Shown here: positions 6,671-13,520 of the stretch, piece after piece
Layout of the letters: each line of letters opens with the position of its first letter
Numbering within the stretch: position 1 is the stretch's first letter
DNA from: Desulfobacteraceae bacterium
GTDB lineage: Bacteria; Desulfobacterota; Desulfobacteria; Desulfobacterales; JAABSP01
Direction of reading: 5' to 3'
NCBI GenBank assembly: GCA_011390035.1
Contig: JAABTE010000007.1
Span: 1-20,816 of the forward strand
DNA length: 20,816 bases
Notes under the pieces: model-generated
What the model was told of the DNA's origin: nothing
The model's input: the letters and a program-made list of their open reading frames with translations, nothing else
The model's database searches: none
Position numbers and translations under genes: made by a program

Positions 6671-8235
6671 GGCGCCTCCCCCAGGGCCGCCCGGATATAG
6701 GCGGCCGGATCAATGATGTTTTCCGCAGCCGATCGGGCCACCTGAAAGGCCGGCTCGGCCAGAAGGCCCAGCAGCAGGGACAGCCCCGCCAGGACCAGGA
6801 TGGGAGCGTAGCCGCGAACGAAGGGGATGTTCTGATCCGGTCGTTGCTCCGGTCGTTGCTCCGGTCGTCGCTCCGGTCCCCGCTCCGGCCCCCCGTGCCG
6901 CTCGGACGGCGGCGGCTTCCAGAAGACCGCCTCCCACAGCCGCGCCATGGAAAGCAGGGTCAAAAAGGCCGCGGCCAGGGCCGCCGTGGCGATCCAGTAA
7001 TGCCGGTCCGCAAGCGCCGCCCGCAGCAGCCCCAGCTTTCCCCAGAATCCGGCCATGGGCGGCAGCCCGGAAAGGGACATGGCCGGCGCGATGAACAGCG
7101 CCGCCAGAAACGGCCGCCGCTCCCAGAGCCCCCCCATGCGCCGGGTGTCGCCCCCGGCGTTTCCGGTGGCCAGGGCCACGGCCCCGCCGATGAGAAACAA
7201 GGTGGCGATATCGATCATGTCCGCTGCCATGTAATAGATGGCCCCGGCCAGCCCCATGGGCGAAAACAGCCCGAGCCCCATCAGCATGTAGCCCATGTGG
7301 CCCACCAGGTTGAAGGAGATGATCCGCCCGAACCCGCGCTGGGACAGGGCGCCCATCATGCCGGCGATCATGGTGAGCCCGGCCAGGGTAAGAAGCAGCG
7401 GGCCCCAGAAATCGGCGTGGGGGATGAACAGCAGCCCATGCGTCCGGATCATGGCGTAAAGCCCCACCTTGGTGAGCAGCCCGCCGAACAGCGCCGACAC
7501 GGGAAAAGAGGGGGTCGGGTAGGCCGCCGGCAGCCAGAAATAGAGCGGAAAGATGGCCGCCTTGATGCCAAAGGCCAGAAGAAACATCAGCCCGATGGCC
7601 CCCATCAGGGCCGGGGCGTTGACCTCCGCCACCTTCACCGCCGCGTCGGCCAGGTTCAGGGTGCCGACAACCCCGTAAAAAAGCCCCACCGCCGCCAGGA
7701 AAATGGCGGACGCCACCATGTTCAGGGCCACGTACTTGACCGTTCCCTCCAGTTGCGCTTTTCCGCCCCCCAGGCTCAACAGAACAAAGGAGGCGATGAG
7801 CAGAACCTCGAACCAGACATACAGGTTGAAGATATCCCCCGTGAGAAACGCGCCGCAGGCGCCCATGAGCATCACCTGGGCGATGGCGTAAAAGCCTTCC
7901 GTCTCCCTTCGCCGGTCCATCCCGTAAGTTGCCGAAACGATGGCGGCCAGCCCGATAACGGCGGCCACCGCGGCCAGGGACGCGCCCAGGGTGTCGGCCG
8001 CCAGAATGATGCCGTAGGGCGCCGGCCAGTTTCCCAGTCGAAGCGTAACGACCCCCTGGCGCCAGACGGTGATGAAAAGCTGCCCGCCGGCCAGGCACAG
8101 CACGCCGGCGCCCAGGATGCAGATCCGGCGCTGGACCCGCCGCCGCCCCCAGGCGGCCAGGCAGGCCAGGGCCGTGAAAAAGGGGATCAGGATCGGCGCG
8201 ATGATGATCATCGGAACCGGCATCATGCGGGCCAT
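6667..8235 (-). CDS. mnhD: Mrp antiporter subunit D (antiporter-like, NuoL/M/N fold)
   Basis: Large proton-translocating-type subunit related to complex I subunits NuoL/M/N, 522 residues with about 14 hydrophobic helices. Conserved charged membrane residues are visible: Glu143 in YVWFEVLLIASF, Lys225 in FGIKAAIFPLYFWLPAAYP and Lys256 in GGLLTKVGLYAMIR. These correspond to the ion-path residues of the family. An unusual hydrophilic insert near residues 440-470 carries an RPEQ-type tetrapeptide repeat, encoded by a 12-bp tandem repeat. The first of several closely spaced ATGs (8235, 8226, 8223, 8211) is given; no Shine-Dalgarno sequence decides between them. The gene follows mnhC by 21 nt. Confidence 0.94.
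   Translation of the reverse strand: MARMMPVPMIIIAPILIPFFTALACLAAWGRRRVQRRICILGAGVLCLAGGQLFITVWRQGVVTLRLGNWPAPYGIILAADTLGASLAAVAAVIGLAAIVSATYGMDRRRETEGFYAIAQVMLMGACGAFLTGDIFNLYVWFEVLLIASFVLLSLGGGKAQLEGTVKYVALNMVASAIFLAAVGLFYGVVGTLNLADAAVKVAEVNAPALMGAIGLMFLLAFGIKAAIFPLYFWLPAAYPTPSFPVSALFGGLLTKVGLYAMIRTHGLLFIPHADFWGPLLLTLAGLTMIAGMMGALSQRGFGRIISFNLVGHMGYMLMGLGLFSPMGLAGAIYYMAADMIDIATLFLIGGAVALATGNAGGDTRRMGGLWERRPFLAALFIAPAMSLSGLPPMAGFWGKLGLLRAALADRHYWIATAALAAAFLTLLSMARLWEAVFWKPPPSERHGGPERGPERRPEQRPEQRPDQNIPFVRGYAPILVLAGLSLLLGLLAEPAFQVARSAAENIIDPAAYIRAALGEAP
6836..6883. repeat. 12-bp tandem repeat inside mnhD
   Basis: Four head-to-tail copies of TCCGGTCGTTGC: two identical, then TCCGGTCGTCGC and TCCGGTCCCCGC. 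Read on the minus strand they encode Arg-Pro-Glu-Gln-like units in the hydrophilic loop before the last helices of MnhD. The unit is a multiple of three, so copy-number changes would alter loop length without a frameshift. Confidence 0.85.
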
Positions 8236-8256
8236 CCCCGAAGCGTTTCCCGCCTC

Positions 8257-8613
8257 CTATCGTATGGGGCCGTCGGCATGTCGCATCTCGTCCAGGTCGT
8301 CCGTTCCCGTGGTCTCGTGGACGCGGCGAATGAGCATCACGGCAAAGGCGTTCAGGCCGAAGCCGATGACGATGGCCGTCAGGATCAGCGCCTGGGGCAG
8401 CGGATCGGCAAAATCCCCCGTCAGCCGCGACATCCCCTCCTGGATAAAGGGCGGCGCCCCCCGCTTCAGCCCGCCTATGGTGAACAGCAGCAGGTTGGCC
8501 GCATGCCCCATCAGCATCAGCCCCAGAATCAGCTTGAACAGGCTGCGCCGCATCATCAGGTAAAGCCCCGCGGCGTACAGCGAGCCTGTTAAAAAAGACA
8601 GGATCACTTCCAT
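8257..8613 (-). CDS. mnhC: Mrp antiporter subunit C
   Basis: NuoK-like small subunit, 118 residues with three hydrophobic helices. The recognisable core is GLYLMMRRSLFKLILGLMLMGHAANLLLF and, later, DPLPQALILTAIVIGFGLNAFAVMLIRRV. DPLPQALxLTAIVI is the MnhC/MrpC signature. A GGAAG lies about 7 nt before the ATG at 8613. The gene lies 19 nt after the mnhB stop codon and 21 nt before mnhD, in the standard Mrp order. Confidence 0.94.
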   Translation of the reverse strand: MEVILSFLTGSLYAAGLYLMMRRSLFKLILGLMLMGHAANLLLFTIGGLKRGAPPFIQEGMSRLTGDFADPLPQALILTAIVIGFGLNAFAVMLIRRVHETTGTDDLDEMRHADGPIR

Positions 8614-8632
8614 CGGATCGCTTCCATTTTTC

Positions 8633-9136
8633 TCAGTCTTCCATCAGCGATATGAAGATCGTCATCACCCCGCCGATCACCACCAGATAGACCCCGGTGT
8701 CGAAGATAAGCGGCGTGTTGGGCTCCTGGATGAACAGAAAGGGCGCATCGGCCCACAGGGCGGTCAAAAAGGGCTTTCCCGCAACCATGGGCGCCAGCCC
8801 GGCCCCGCCGGCCAGAAAAAGGCCGATGACGATGTAAAGCCTCGGATGCAGCCGCAGCGCCCGATGCGCCGCTTCGGCGTCGTGGGTGATGGCGAACAGG
8901 GAAAAGGCCGATGCCGCGATGATGCCGCCGATGAACCCGCCGCCGGGCAGGTTGTGCCCCCTTGCCAGCGCATACACCGAAAGAAACAGCAGCAGGGGCA
9001 GCAGATAGGTGGCCGCGGTTGACAGCACCAGGGACGTGGCGCGCGCCTTTCCCGCCACCGGCGCATGGGCCGCCGCCGCTGCCCCGTCTGAAGCCTTCAT
9101 GATGTCCTCTTCCTTGCGCGCGCTGGGATCGTTCAT
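8633..9136 (-). CDS. mnhB: Mrp antiporter subunit B
   Basis: MnhB/MrpB, 167 residues, four hydrophobic helices. The signature LSVYALARGHNLPGGGFIGGIIAASAFSLF and the C-terminal NTPLIFDTGVYLVVIGGVMTIFISL are clear. The ATG at 9136 overlaps the mnhA stop codon as ATGA, implying coupled translation. About 30 alanine-rich hydrophilic residues precede the first helix and may be partly superfluous; an ATG at residue 13 (MKASDG) is an alternative start. Confidence 0.94.
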   Translation of the reverse strand: MNDPSARKEEDIMKASDGAAAAAHAPVAGKARATSLVLSTAATYLLPLLLFLSVYALARGHNLPGGGFIGGIIAASAFSLFAITHDAEAAHRALRLHPRLYIVIGLFLAGGAGLAPMVAGKPFLTALWADAPFLFIQEPNTPLIFDTGVYLVVIGGVMTIFISLMED

Positions 9137-11442
9137 CGGTTATCCGCTTTCTTTTTGCGGGCCGGCTGCCGGATCATGGAATAGACGCCGATGGCGGCCA
9201 CCGACACCACGGTGATCTCGCCGAAGGTGTCAAACGCCCTGAAATCGACAAGGATCACGTTGACCACATTCCGGCCGTGGGCACTGATGTAGCTGTTGTC
9301 TGCGAAAAAATCCCCCAGGGCCGAGCCCTGGGGAAAATGCGTTGCCAGCAGCAGCGTGGCCGTCACCACGCCGCCGGCGGCGATGGCCAGCCCCGCGTCC
9401 CTCAGCCGGGACGGTGGGCTGGAATACTTTTTCTGGGGCGGAAGCCTCAGCACCACCAGCACCATCAGGATCACCGAAAGGGTCTCGATGCCGAACTGGG
9501 TCATGGCAAGATCCGGCGCGCTGAAGAACATGAAGAACAGGGCCATGCCATAGCCCACAACCCCTAAAGCCACGATGGCCGTCATGCGGGCCGGGGCCGT
9601 GGCCGCCATGACCGCGGCCAGGAGCATCAGGACGGCCAGCGCCATTTCGTGGGCATGGCCGTCCAGCCACCGCTCAAGATGAAACTCCCCCGGCGCCACC
9701 CCGGCCAGGGGCGCGGCAATAACCAGAAGGGCCGTTGCCACGCTGATGATGATGTAATAGCGCAGATAGCCGCTTTGCAGCGTCCGGTTGATCCTTATGG
9801 CCACCGCGTCCAGCGCCCGCAGCCCCGCGTGATAGACCCACTCGGGCGGATGCGGGTTCCACCAGGTGATGGCGCTTCGGAACCGCCGGCTCCAGATAAA
9901 ATAGACGCCGAACCCCAGCAGAACGGCCAGGGCGCTTAACCCCAGCTCCGGGGTAAGCCCGTGCCAGAGCGCGGAATGAATTTGCACCTGTTTTCCCACC
10001 ACGGCAGACACTGCCGGCGACACTATCCACCGGTCCATCCACCCGTTGCCCAAACCGGCCGCCAGCCCCGCCGCGGCCAGGATGAGCGGTCCCATCCAGA
10101 AGGTTGCCGGCACCCGGCCCGGTGTTTTCGGATAATCTTTTCCGGGACCGTAAAACGGCATCAGCCCCACCGCGGCCCCCGCCACCACGAAGGAGATGGA
10201 CACGATCACCACGCCCCCCGTCAGAATCCAGGGCCATGGCGAATCCAGGGTCGCCTTCAGCAGCGTTTCCTTGCCCAGGAATGTGAGAAATGGCGGCAGC
10301 CCCGCCTTTGACAGCAGGGCCAGCAGCGCGGCAGCGGCCGTCGCCGGCATGGCCCGCCACAGCCCGCCCAGGCGCTCGGCCTCCCGAATGCCGGTTTCAT
10401 GGTGTATGATGCCGGCCACCATGAACAGCGTCCCCTTGTAAAAGGCATGGGCGATGATATAAACGATGGCCGCCTGGGCCGCCGTTTCCCCCCCGATGCC
10501 CAGCGCCATGGTGAAAACCCCAAGCGCTCCCACGGTGGAGTAGGCCAGGATTTGCTTAAGATCCGTTTTGATCACCGCCATGTAGGCCCCGGCCAGCAGG
10601 GTGAGCGTCCCTGCGCCCACGAGCAGAAACCGCCATTCCGGCGTTCCCCCCAGCGCCGGCGACAGCCGGGCCAGCAGATAGATGCCCGCCTTGACCATGG
10701 TGGCCGAATGCAGATAGGCGGACACGGGGGTGGGCGCGGCCATGGCGTTGGGCAGCCAGAAATAAAAGGGAAACTGGGCCGATTTCGTAAAGGCCCCCAG
10801 GCATATGAGGATCAGGGTCGGCAGGTAAAGGCCGTGGCCCCCGTGGGCGAAGGACGACCCGTTCAGGGCCGAGATGGTCATCGTGCCGCCGCCGGCGCCC
10901 ATCAGCAGAAACCCTGCCAGCAGCGCCAGCCCGCCGGCCCCGGTCACAAGAAGCGCCTGAAGGGCCGCCGCCCGGGCCTCCGGCTTTTCGTTTTCAAATC
11001 CGATAAGAAGATAGGAGCTGACGGAGGTCAGCTCCCAGAAGATGAACAGCAGAATCAGGTTGTCCGCCAGCGCCAGCCCCAGCATGGAGAGCATGAACAG
11101 CAGCAGCTCGGCCAGGAACAGTCCCAGGCGCGGATGCCCGCCCATGTAAGCAATGGAATAGATGAAGATCAGCCCGCCGATGCCGGTGATCATCATGCCG
11201 AAGACCAGGGACAGCCCATCGATGGCCAGGGCGAAATCCACCCCCAGGCTCGGCGCCCAGCTCAACGAAAAGCGCAGGGGGCCCGCCTCGGCCACCGGCT
11301 TGATGCAGGAGGCCAGCGAAGCGAACAGGAAAAAGGCCAAAAGCGCCAGCAGCCATCCTGCGGCCCTTCCGCCGAAACCGGCGCGGGTATGGGTTTGTGA
11401 AGCCATCCCGCTTACCATACCGCATCGGCCCGGGTTGGCCAT
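9133..11442 (-). CDS. mnhA: Mrp antiporter subunit A (NuoL-like plus C-terminal MbhD/MbhE-like part)
   Basis: Largest Mrp subunit, 769 residues, with an N-terminal NuoL-type antiporter region followed by a C-terminal extension related to MbhD/MbhE (LSVILMVLVVLRLPP, then NVVNVILVDFRAFDTFGEITVVSVAAIGVYSMI). Conserved ion-path residues seen are Glu137 (FIFWELTSVSSYLLIGF), Lys220 (GAFTKSAQFPFYFWLPNAMAAPTPVSAYLHSATMVKAGIY region), His245 and Lys251. The length fits MrpA of group-1 seven-gene operons. The ATG at 11442 has GGGGG about 9 nt upstream; in-frame ATGs at 11418 and 11406 are alternatives, and the family part begins after all three. It is the first gene of the operon A-B-C-D-E-F-G. Confidence 0.95.
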   Translation of the reverse strand: MANPGRCGMVSGMASQTHTRAGFGGRAAGWLLALLAFFLFASLASCIKPVAEAGPLRFSLSWAPSLGVDFALAIDGLSLVFGMMITGIGGLIFIYSIAYMGGHPRLGLFLAELLLFMLSMLGLALADNLILLFIFWELTSVSSYLLIGFENEKPEARAAALQALLVTGAGGLALLAGFLLMGAGGGTMTISALNGSSFAHGGHGLYLPTLILICLGAFTKSAQFPFYFWLPNAMAAPTPVSAYLHSATMVKAGIYLLARLSPALGGTPEWRFLLVGAGTLTLLAGAYMAVIKTDLKQILAYSTVGALGVFTMALGIGGETAAQAAIVYIIAHAFYKGTLFMVAGIIHHETGIREAERLGGLWRAMPATAAAALLALLSKAGLPPFLTFLGKETLLKATLDSPWPWILTGGVVIVSISFVVAGAAVGLMPFYGPGKDYPKTPGRVPATFWMGPLILAAAGLAAGLGNGWMDRWIVSPAVSAVVGKQVQIHSALWHGLTPELGLSALAVLLGFGVYFIWSRRFRSAITWWNPHPPEWVYHAGLRALDAVAIRINRTLQSGYLRYYIIISVATALLVIAAPLAGVAPGEFHLERWLDGHAHEMALAVLMLLAAVMAATAPARMTAIVALGVVGYGMALFFMFFSAPDLAMTQFGIETLSVILMVLVVLRLPPQKKYSSPPSRLRDAGLAIAAGGVVTATLLLATHFPQGSALGDFFADNSYISAHGRNVVNVILVDFRAFDTFGEITVVSVAAIGVYSMIRQPARKKKADNR

Positions 11443-11558
11443 ACATGCAAACCCCCATTTTGCCCGGGGAAGGGCGGTATTTTATAAGATGGGCGGTTGC
11501 ACCCCATAGACTGTAAAGGAAATATGAATTACAGAAAATACCGCATTAGTTGCCGGGT

Positions 11559-11577
11559 CCAGGGGCGTTGCCCCTGG
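11559..11577. repeat. Perfect 8-bp inverted repeat with 3-nt loop
   Basis: CCAGGGGC-GTT-GCCCCTGG. The compact perfect dyad stands in non-coding DNA between divergent genes, with a second GC-rich dyad just downstream. It resembles the short palindromic units that recur in intergenic regions of many bacterial genomes. Whether it recurs elsewhere in this genome cannot be seen here. Confidence 0.5.
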
Positions 11578-11754
11578 CTGTATGGATGCCGCCCCATTGG
11601 GGCTTAGGGAGAATAGCGATGCCGATATCCCCATGGTCAAATTCGTCCCAGGCCCGGAAGCCGGGGAATAAATCCCCCGGCAAGACCCGAAAGGCCCCTG
11701 AAAGAGCTGGGCCTTCATGGCATGGCTTACAACGACGCCACATGTCGGTTTTTC

Positions 11755-11781
11755 TTGAAAATCCGCCCGTTGTCCTATAAA
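11755..11781 (+). promoter_or_regulatory. Possible sigma-70 promoter of the amidohydrolase gene
   Basis: TTGAAA (11755-11760) and TATAAA (11776-11781) could serve as -35 and -10 elements, with a spacer of 15 bp, which is short. A start site would fall near 11787, at the left edge of the long hairpin, so the message would begin almost directly with that stem. Confidence 0.35.
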
Positions 11782-11783
11782 TA

Positions 11784-11824
11784 GGATTCGGGGCCGCCTG
11801 CGTTCGGCCGGCGGCCCCGAATCC
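11784..11824 (+). promoter_or_regulatory. 15-bp perfect hairpin in the amidohydrolase leader
   Basis: The arms GGATTCGGGGCCGCC (11784-11798) and GGCGGCCCCGAATCC (11810-11824) pair perfectly around an 11-nt loop. The right arm ends 7 nt before the GGGAGG ribosome-binding site at 11832-11837. There is no T-run, so it is not an intrinsic terminator. A 5' stabilising stem, a translational control element or a protein-binding dyad are the possibilities. Confidence 0.6.
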
Positions 11825-11844
11825 ATTCAACGGGAGGCGCTTTC

Positions 11845-12684
11845 ATGATCATCGATTTTCATACCCACATCTTCCCGCCGGAGATCCGCCGCGCACGGGA
11901 GATCTATTTCCCCGCCGAATCGGCCTTCAAGCTGCTGTACGACTCCGAAAAGGCGGAGCTGGCCGGCGCCGCCGACATCGTGGAAACCATGGACGCCCAG
12001 GGGGTGGACCTGTCCGTGGTCTTCGGCTTTCCCTGGAAGAATCCGGATACCTGCCGGCGGCACAACGATTACATCATCGAGGCGGTGGCCCGGTTTCCGG
12101 GGCGGCTGAAGGGATTTTGCTGCGTCGATCCCCTGCATCCGTCCGCGCCCGACGAGGTGGCCCGGTGCCTCGACGCCGGCCTGAGTGGCGTGGGAGAGCT
12201 GGCCTTTTACGAGATGGGCTTTCCGGACCATTGCCTGAAATGCCTGGACCCGATCATGGCCATCTGCGCCGAGCGAAACGTGCCGGCGCTGATCCACACC
12301 AACGAGCCTGTGGGCCATGCATATCCGGGCAAGGCGCCGCTGGGGCTGGCGGACATTTACGGCCTGGCGTCGCGCTTTCCGAAAAACCGCGTCGTCCTTG
12401 CCCACTGGGGCGGGGGAATCTTCTTTTACAACCTGCTGAAAAAGGCGGTGCGGGAGGCCCTGGCCAACGTCTGGTTCGACACGGCCGCATCGCCCTACCT
12501 GTACGCCCCGGAGATCTACGCCGCAGCCCTTCGCCTGGCCGGCCCGGACCGGATTTTGTTCGGCAGCGACTTTCCGCTTATACGGCCCATGCGCTATTTT
12601 CGGGAGGTTGCGGCGGCAGGGCTGTCGGAGGAGGAGATTTCAGCGATTCTCGGGGGGAATGCGCGCAAGGTGCTTGGGGTGTAA
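11845..12684 (+). CDS. Amidohydrolase family protein (amidohydrolase_2 / ACMSD-like)
   Basis: Metal-dependent TIM-barrel hydrolase or decarboxylase of the amidohydrolase superfamily, 279 residues and cytoplasmic (no signal peptide). Metal and catalytic motifs are in order: DFHTH at the N-terminus (His6, His8), HTNEP at His151 with His158 nearby, AHWGGG at His187 and FGSDFP with Asp242. This pattern fits the amidohydrolase_2 group, which includes ACMSD-like decarboxylases and many uncharacterised hydrolases; substrate and reaction cannot be decided. The ATG at 11845 has GGGAGG 7 nt upstream. The gene is monocistronic, divergent from the Mrp operon, convergent with the ykgJ-like gene, and preceded by a strong hairpin. 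Confidence 0.9.
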   Translation: MIIDFHTHIFPPEIRRAREIYFPAESAFKLLYDSEKAELAGAADIVETMDAQGVDLSVVFGFPWKNPDTCRRHNDYIIEAVARFPGRLKGFCCVDPLHPSAPDEVARCLDAGLSGVGELAFYEMGFPDHCLKCLDPIMAICAERNVPALIHTNEPVGHAYPGKAPLGLADIYGLASRFPKNRVVLAHWGGGIFFYNLLKKAVREALANVWFDTAASPYLYAPEIYAAALRLAGPDRILFGSDFPLIRPMRYFREVAAAGLSEEEISAILGGNARKVLGV

Positions 12685-12716
12685 GGATTTTGTTTTATTG
12701 AAAATTTAGTTGGTTC

Positions 12717-13520
12717 CTATTTGGGATCCCGATAGTTCCGCATCTCCTCCAGAATCCTTTTCATCGCCTCCCGATGGCGCGGGGGCACCATCAGCGCCGG
12801 CACCGGCCGGTTGGGGATCAGGTCTTTTGGAAGCGGCGCGGGTCCGGCGGTCCACTCATCCATGAAGCTCGGCTCGGCCATGCAAAGCATCATGTCCGTC
12901 AGGTTGCCGGAGAAACCGTCGGCGTCCAGATGCTCGATATACTGCATGAACACCGTGTTGACGCTTACAACCAGGGGCGGCATGTCCGCGGCGCCGGAAT
13001 GGCCGCAGTTTGCCGTGGACACCATGCAGCGACAGGCGAAGGGCCGCGCCGGATAGATGTAGCACCGGTCGTTTTCCAGAAGCGGGCAGGGGGCCGTGGC
13101 CGGGTCCGCCGATTCATCCGGCGGTTCCTCTCCCGCGGCGCAGATGGCCGCTATCTGATTGATGGTGACGGTGGGAACGAACCGGGGCAGATGCCGGGCC
13201 GCCGCCACCCGATCCATCAGATGGGCCGAACCTTCGGCATTCAGGCGATGGGCGGCATCCAGGCGATGGGCGGCATTCCGGCGATGGGCGGCATTCAGGT
13301 GATCGAGGATCGCCCGCGCCTCCAGCCGGGTGAGGGTGACGTTGCGGGTGCAGCAGTGGGCGCAACCGGGGCCGCAGGCCAGCTCGAAGGGGGCCAGGAA
13401 CCGGTCGTAAACCGCCCACAGGTGGTTCAGAACGCCGGCATCGGCCGCGCCCCTGGCCGATTGCGCCTCCATGGCCGACCGCGCCGGCGCCCCTTGTCCG
13501 GAACCGCTTTCAGGCGTCAA
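12717..13520 (-). CDS. YkgJ-type cysteine cluster protein
   Basis: Putative metal- or Fe-S-binding protein of the CxxCxxCC (UPF0153/YkgJ) group, function unknown. The product is 267 residues. The N-terminal cluster is C49-x3-C53-x2-C56-C57 (ACGPGCAHCC); a second set follows at Cys145, Cys153, Cys163, Cys165 and Cys172 (CPLLENDRCYIYPARPFACRC). Both are where the family places them. Between them lies a six-residue repeat (LNAAHR-type, residues 75-97) encoded by an 18-bp tandem repeat. The start is TTG at 13520, overlapping the HD-GYP stop as TTGA; an ATG at 13472 (MEAQSARG) is an alternative and would avoid a weak start. It is the last gene of the rhomboid/HEAT/HD-GYP operon. Confidence 0.85.
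   Translation of the reverse strand: MTPESGSGQGAPARSAMEAQSARGAADAGVLNHLWAVYDRFLAPFELACGPGCAHCCTRNVTLTRLEARAILDHLNAAHRRNAAHRLDAAHRLNAEGSAHLMDRVAAARHLPRFVPTVTINQIAAICAAGEEPPDESADPATAPCPLLENDRCYIYPARPFACRCMVSTANCGHSGAADMPPLVVSVNTVFMQYIEHLDADGFSGNLTDMMLCMAEPSFMDEWTAGPAPLPKDLIPNRPVPALMVPPRHREAMKRILEEMRNYRDPK
13236..13307. repeat. 18-bp tandem repeat inside the ykgJ-like gene
   Basis: About four head-to-tail units of GGCATTCAGGCGATGGGC: 13236-13253, 13254-13271, 13272-13289, and a diverged fourth to 13307. In the gene the units encode a six-residue repeat rich in Ala, His and Arg between the two cysteine clusters. The unit length keeps the frame. Confidence 0.85.

Larger units (their letters stand above)
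11443..11783. other. Hairpin-rich divergent intergenic region upstream of the Mrp operon
   Basis: No convincing gene is present. On the Mrp side there is an AT-rich patch (TTATAAAATACC on the minus strand, 11476-11487) that could be a -10 region, but no good -35 element. Three G/C hairpins follow: CCAGGGGC-GTT-GCCCCTGG (11559-11577), a short GCCCC-ATT-GGGGC (near 11590-11604) and GCCGGGG / CCCCGGC (11660-11666 / 11675-11681). The first two look like pieces of a dispersed palindromic element or an old repeat rather than terminators. Confidence 0.45.

Noticed and set aside
6844..8592. 582-codon open frame on the plus strand, antisense to mnhC and mnhD
   Set aside because: Composition is Gln/Gly/His/Arg-rich and shows no family pattern. 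It is the mirror of two well-identified genes in high-GC DNA.
9955..9975. GTGCCA inside mnhA as a -24 element of another sigma-54 promoter
   Set aside because: There is no TTGC at the required spacing and it lies within a coding region.
12685..12716. Terminator between the convergent amidohydrolase and ykgJ-like genes
   Set aside because: The 32-bp gap is AT-rich with short T-runs but no stem long enough to call a terminator.
13236..13307. Repeat array considered as CRISPR
   Set aside because: Units are contiguous 18-mers with no spacers, in frame within a coding region and without cas genes.
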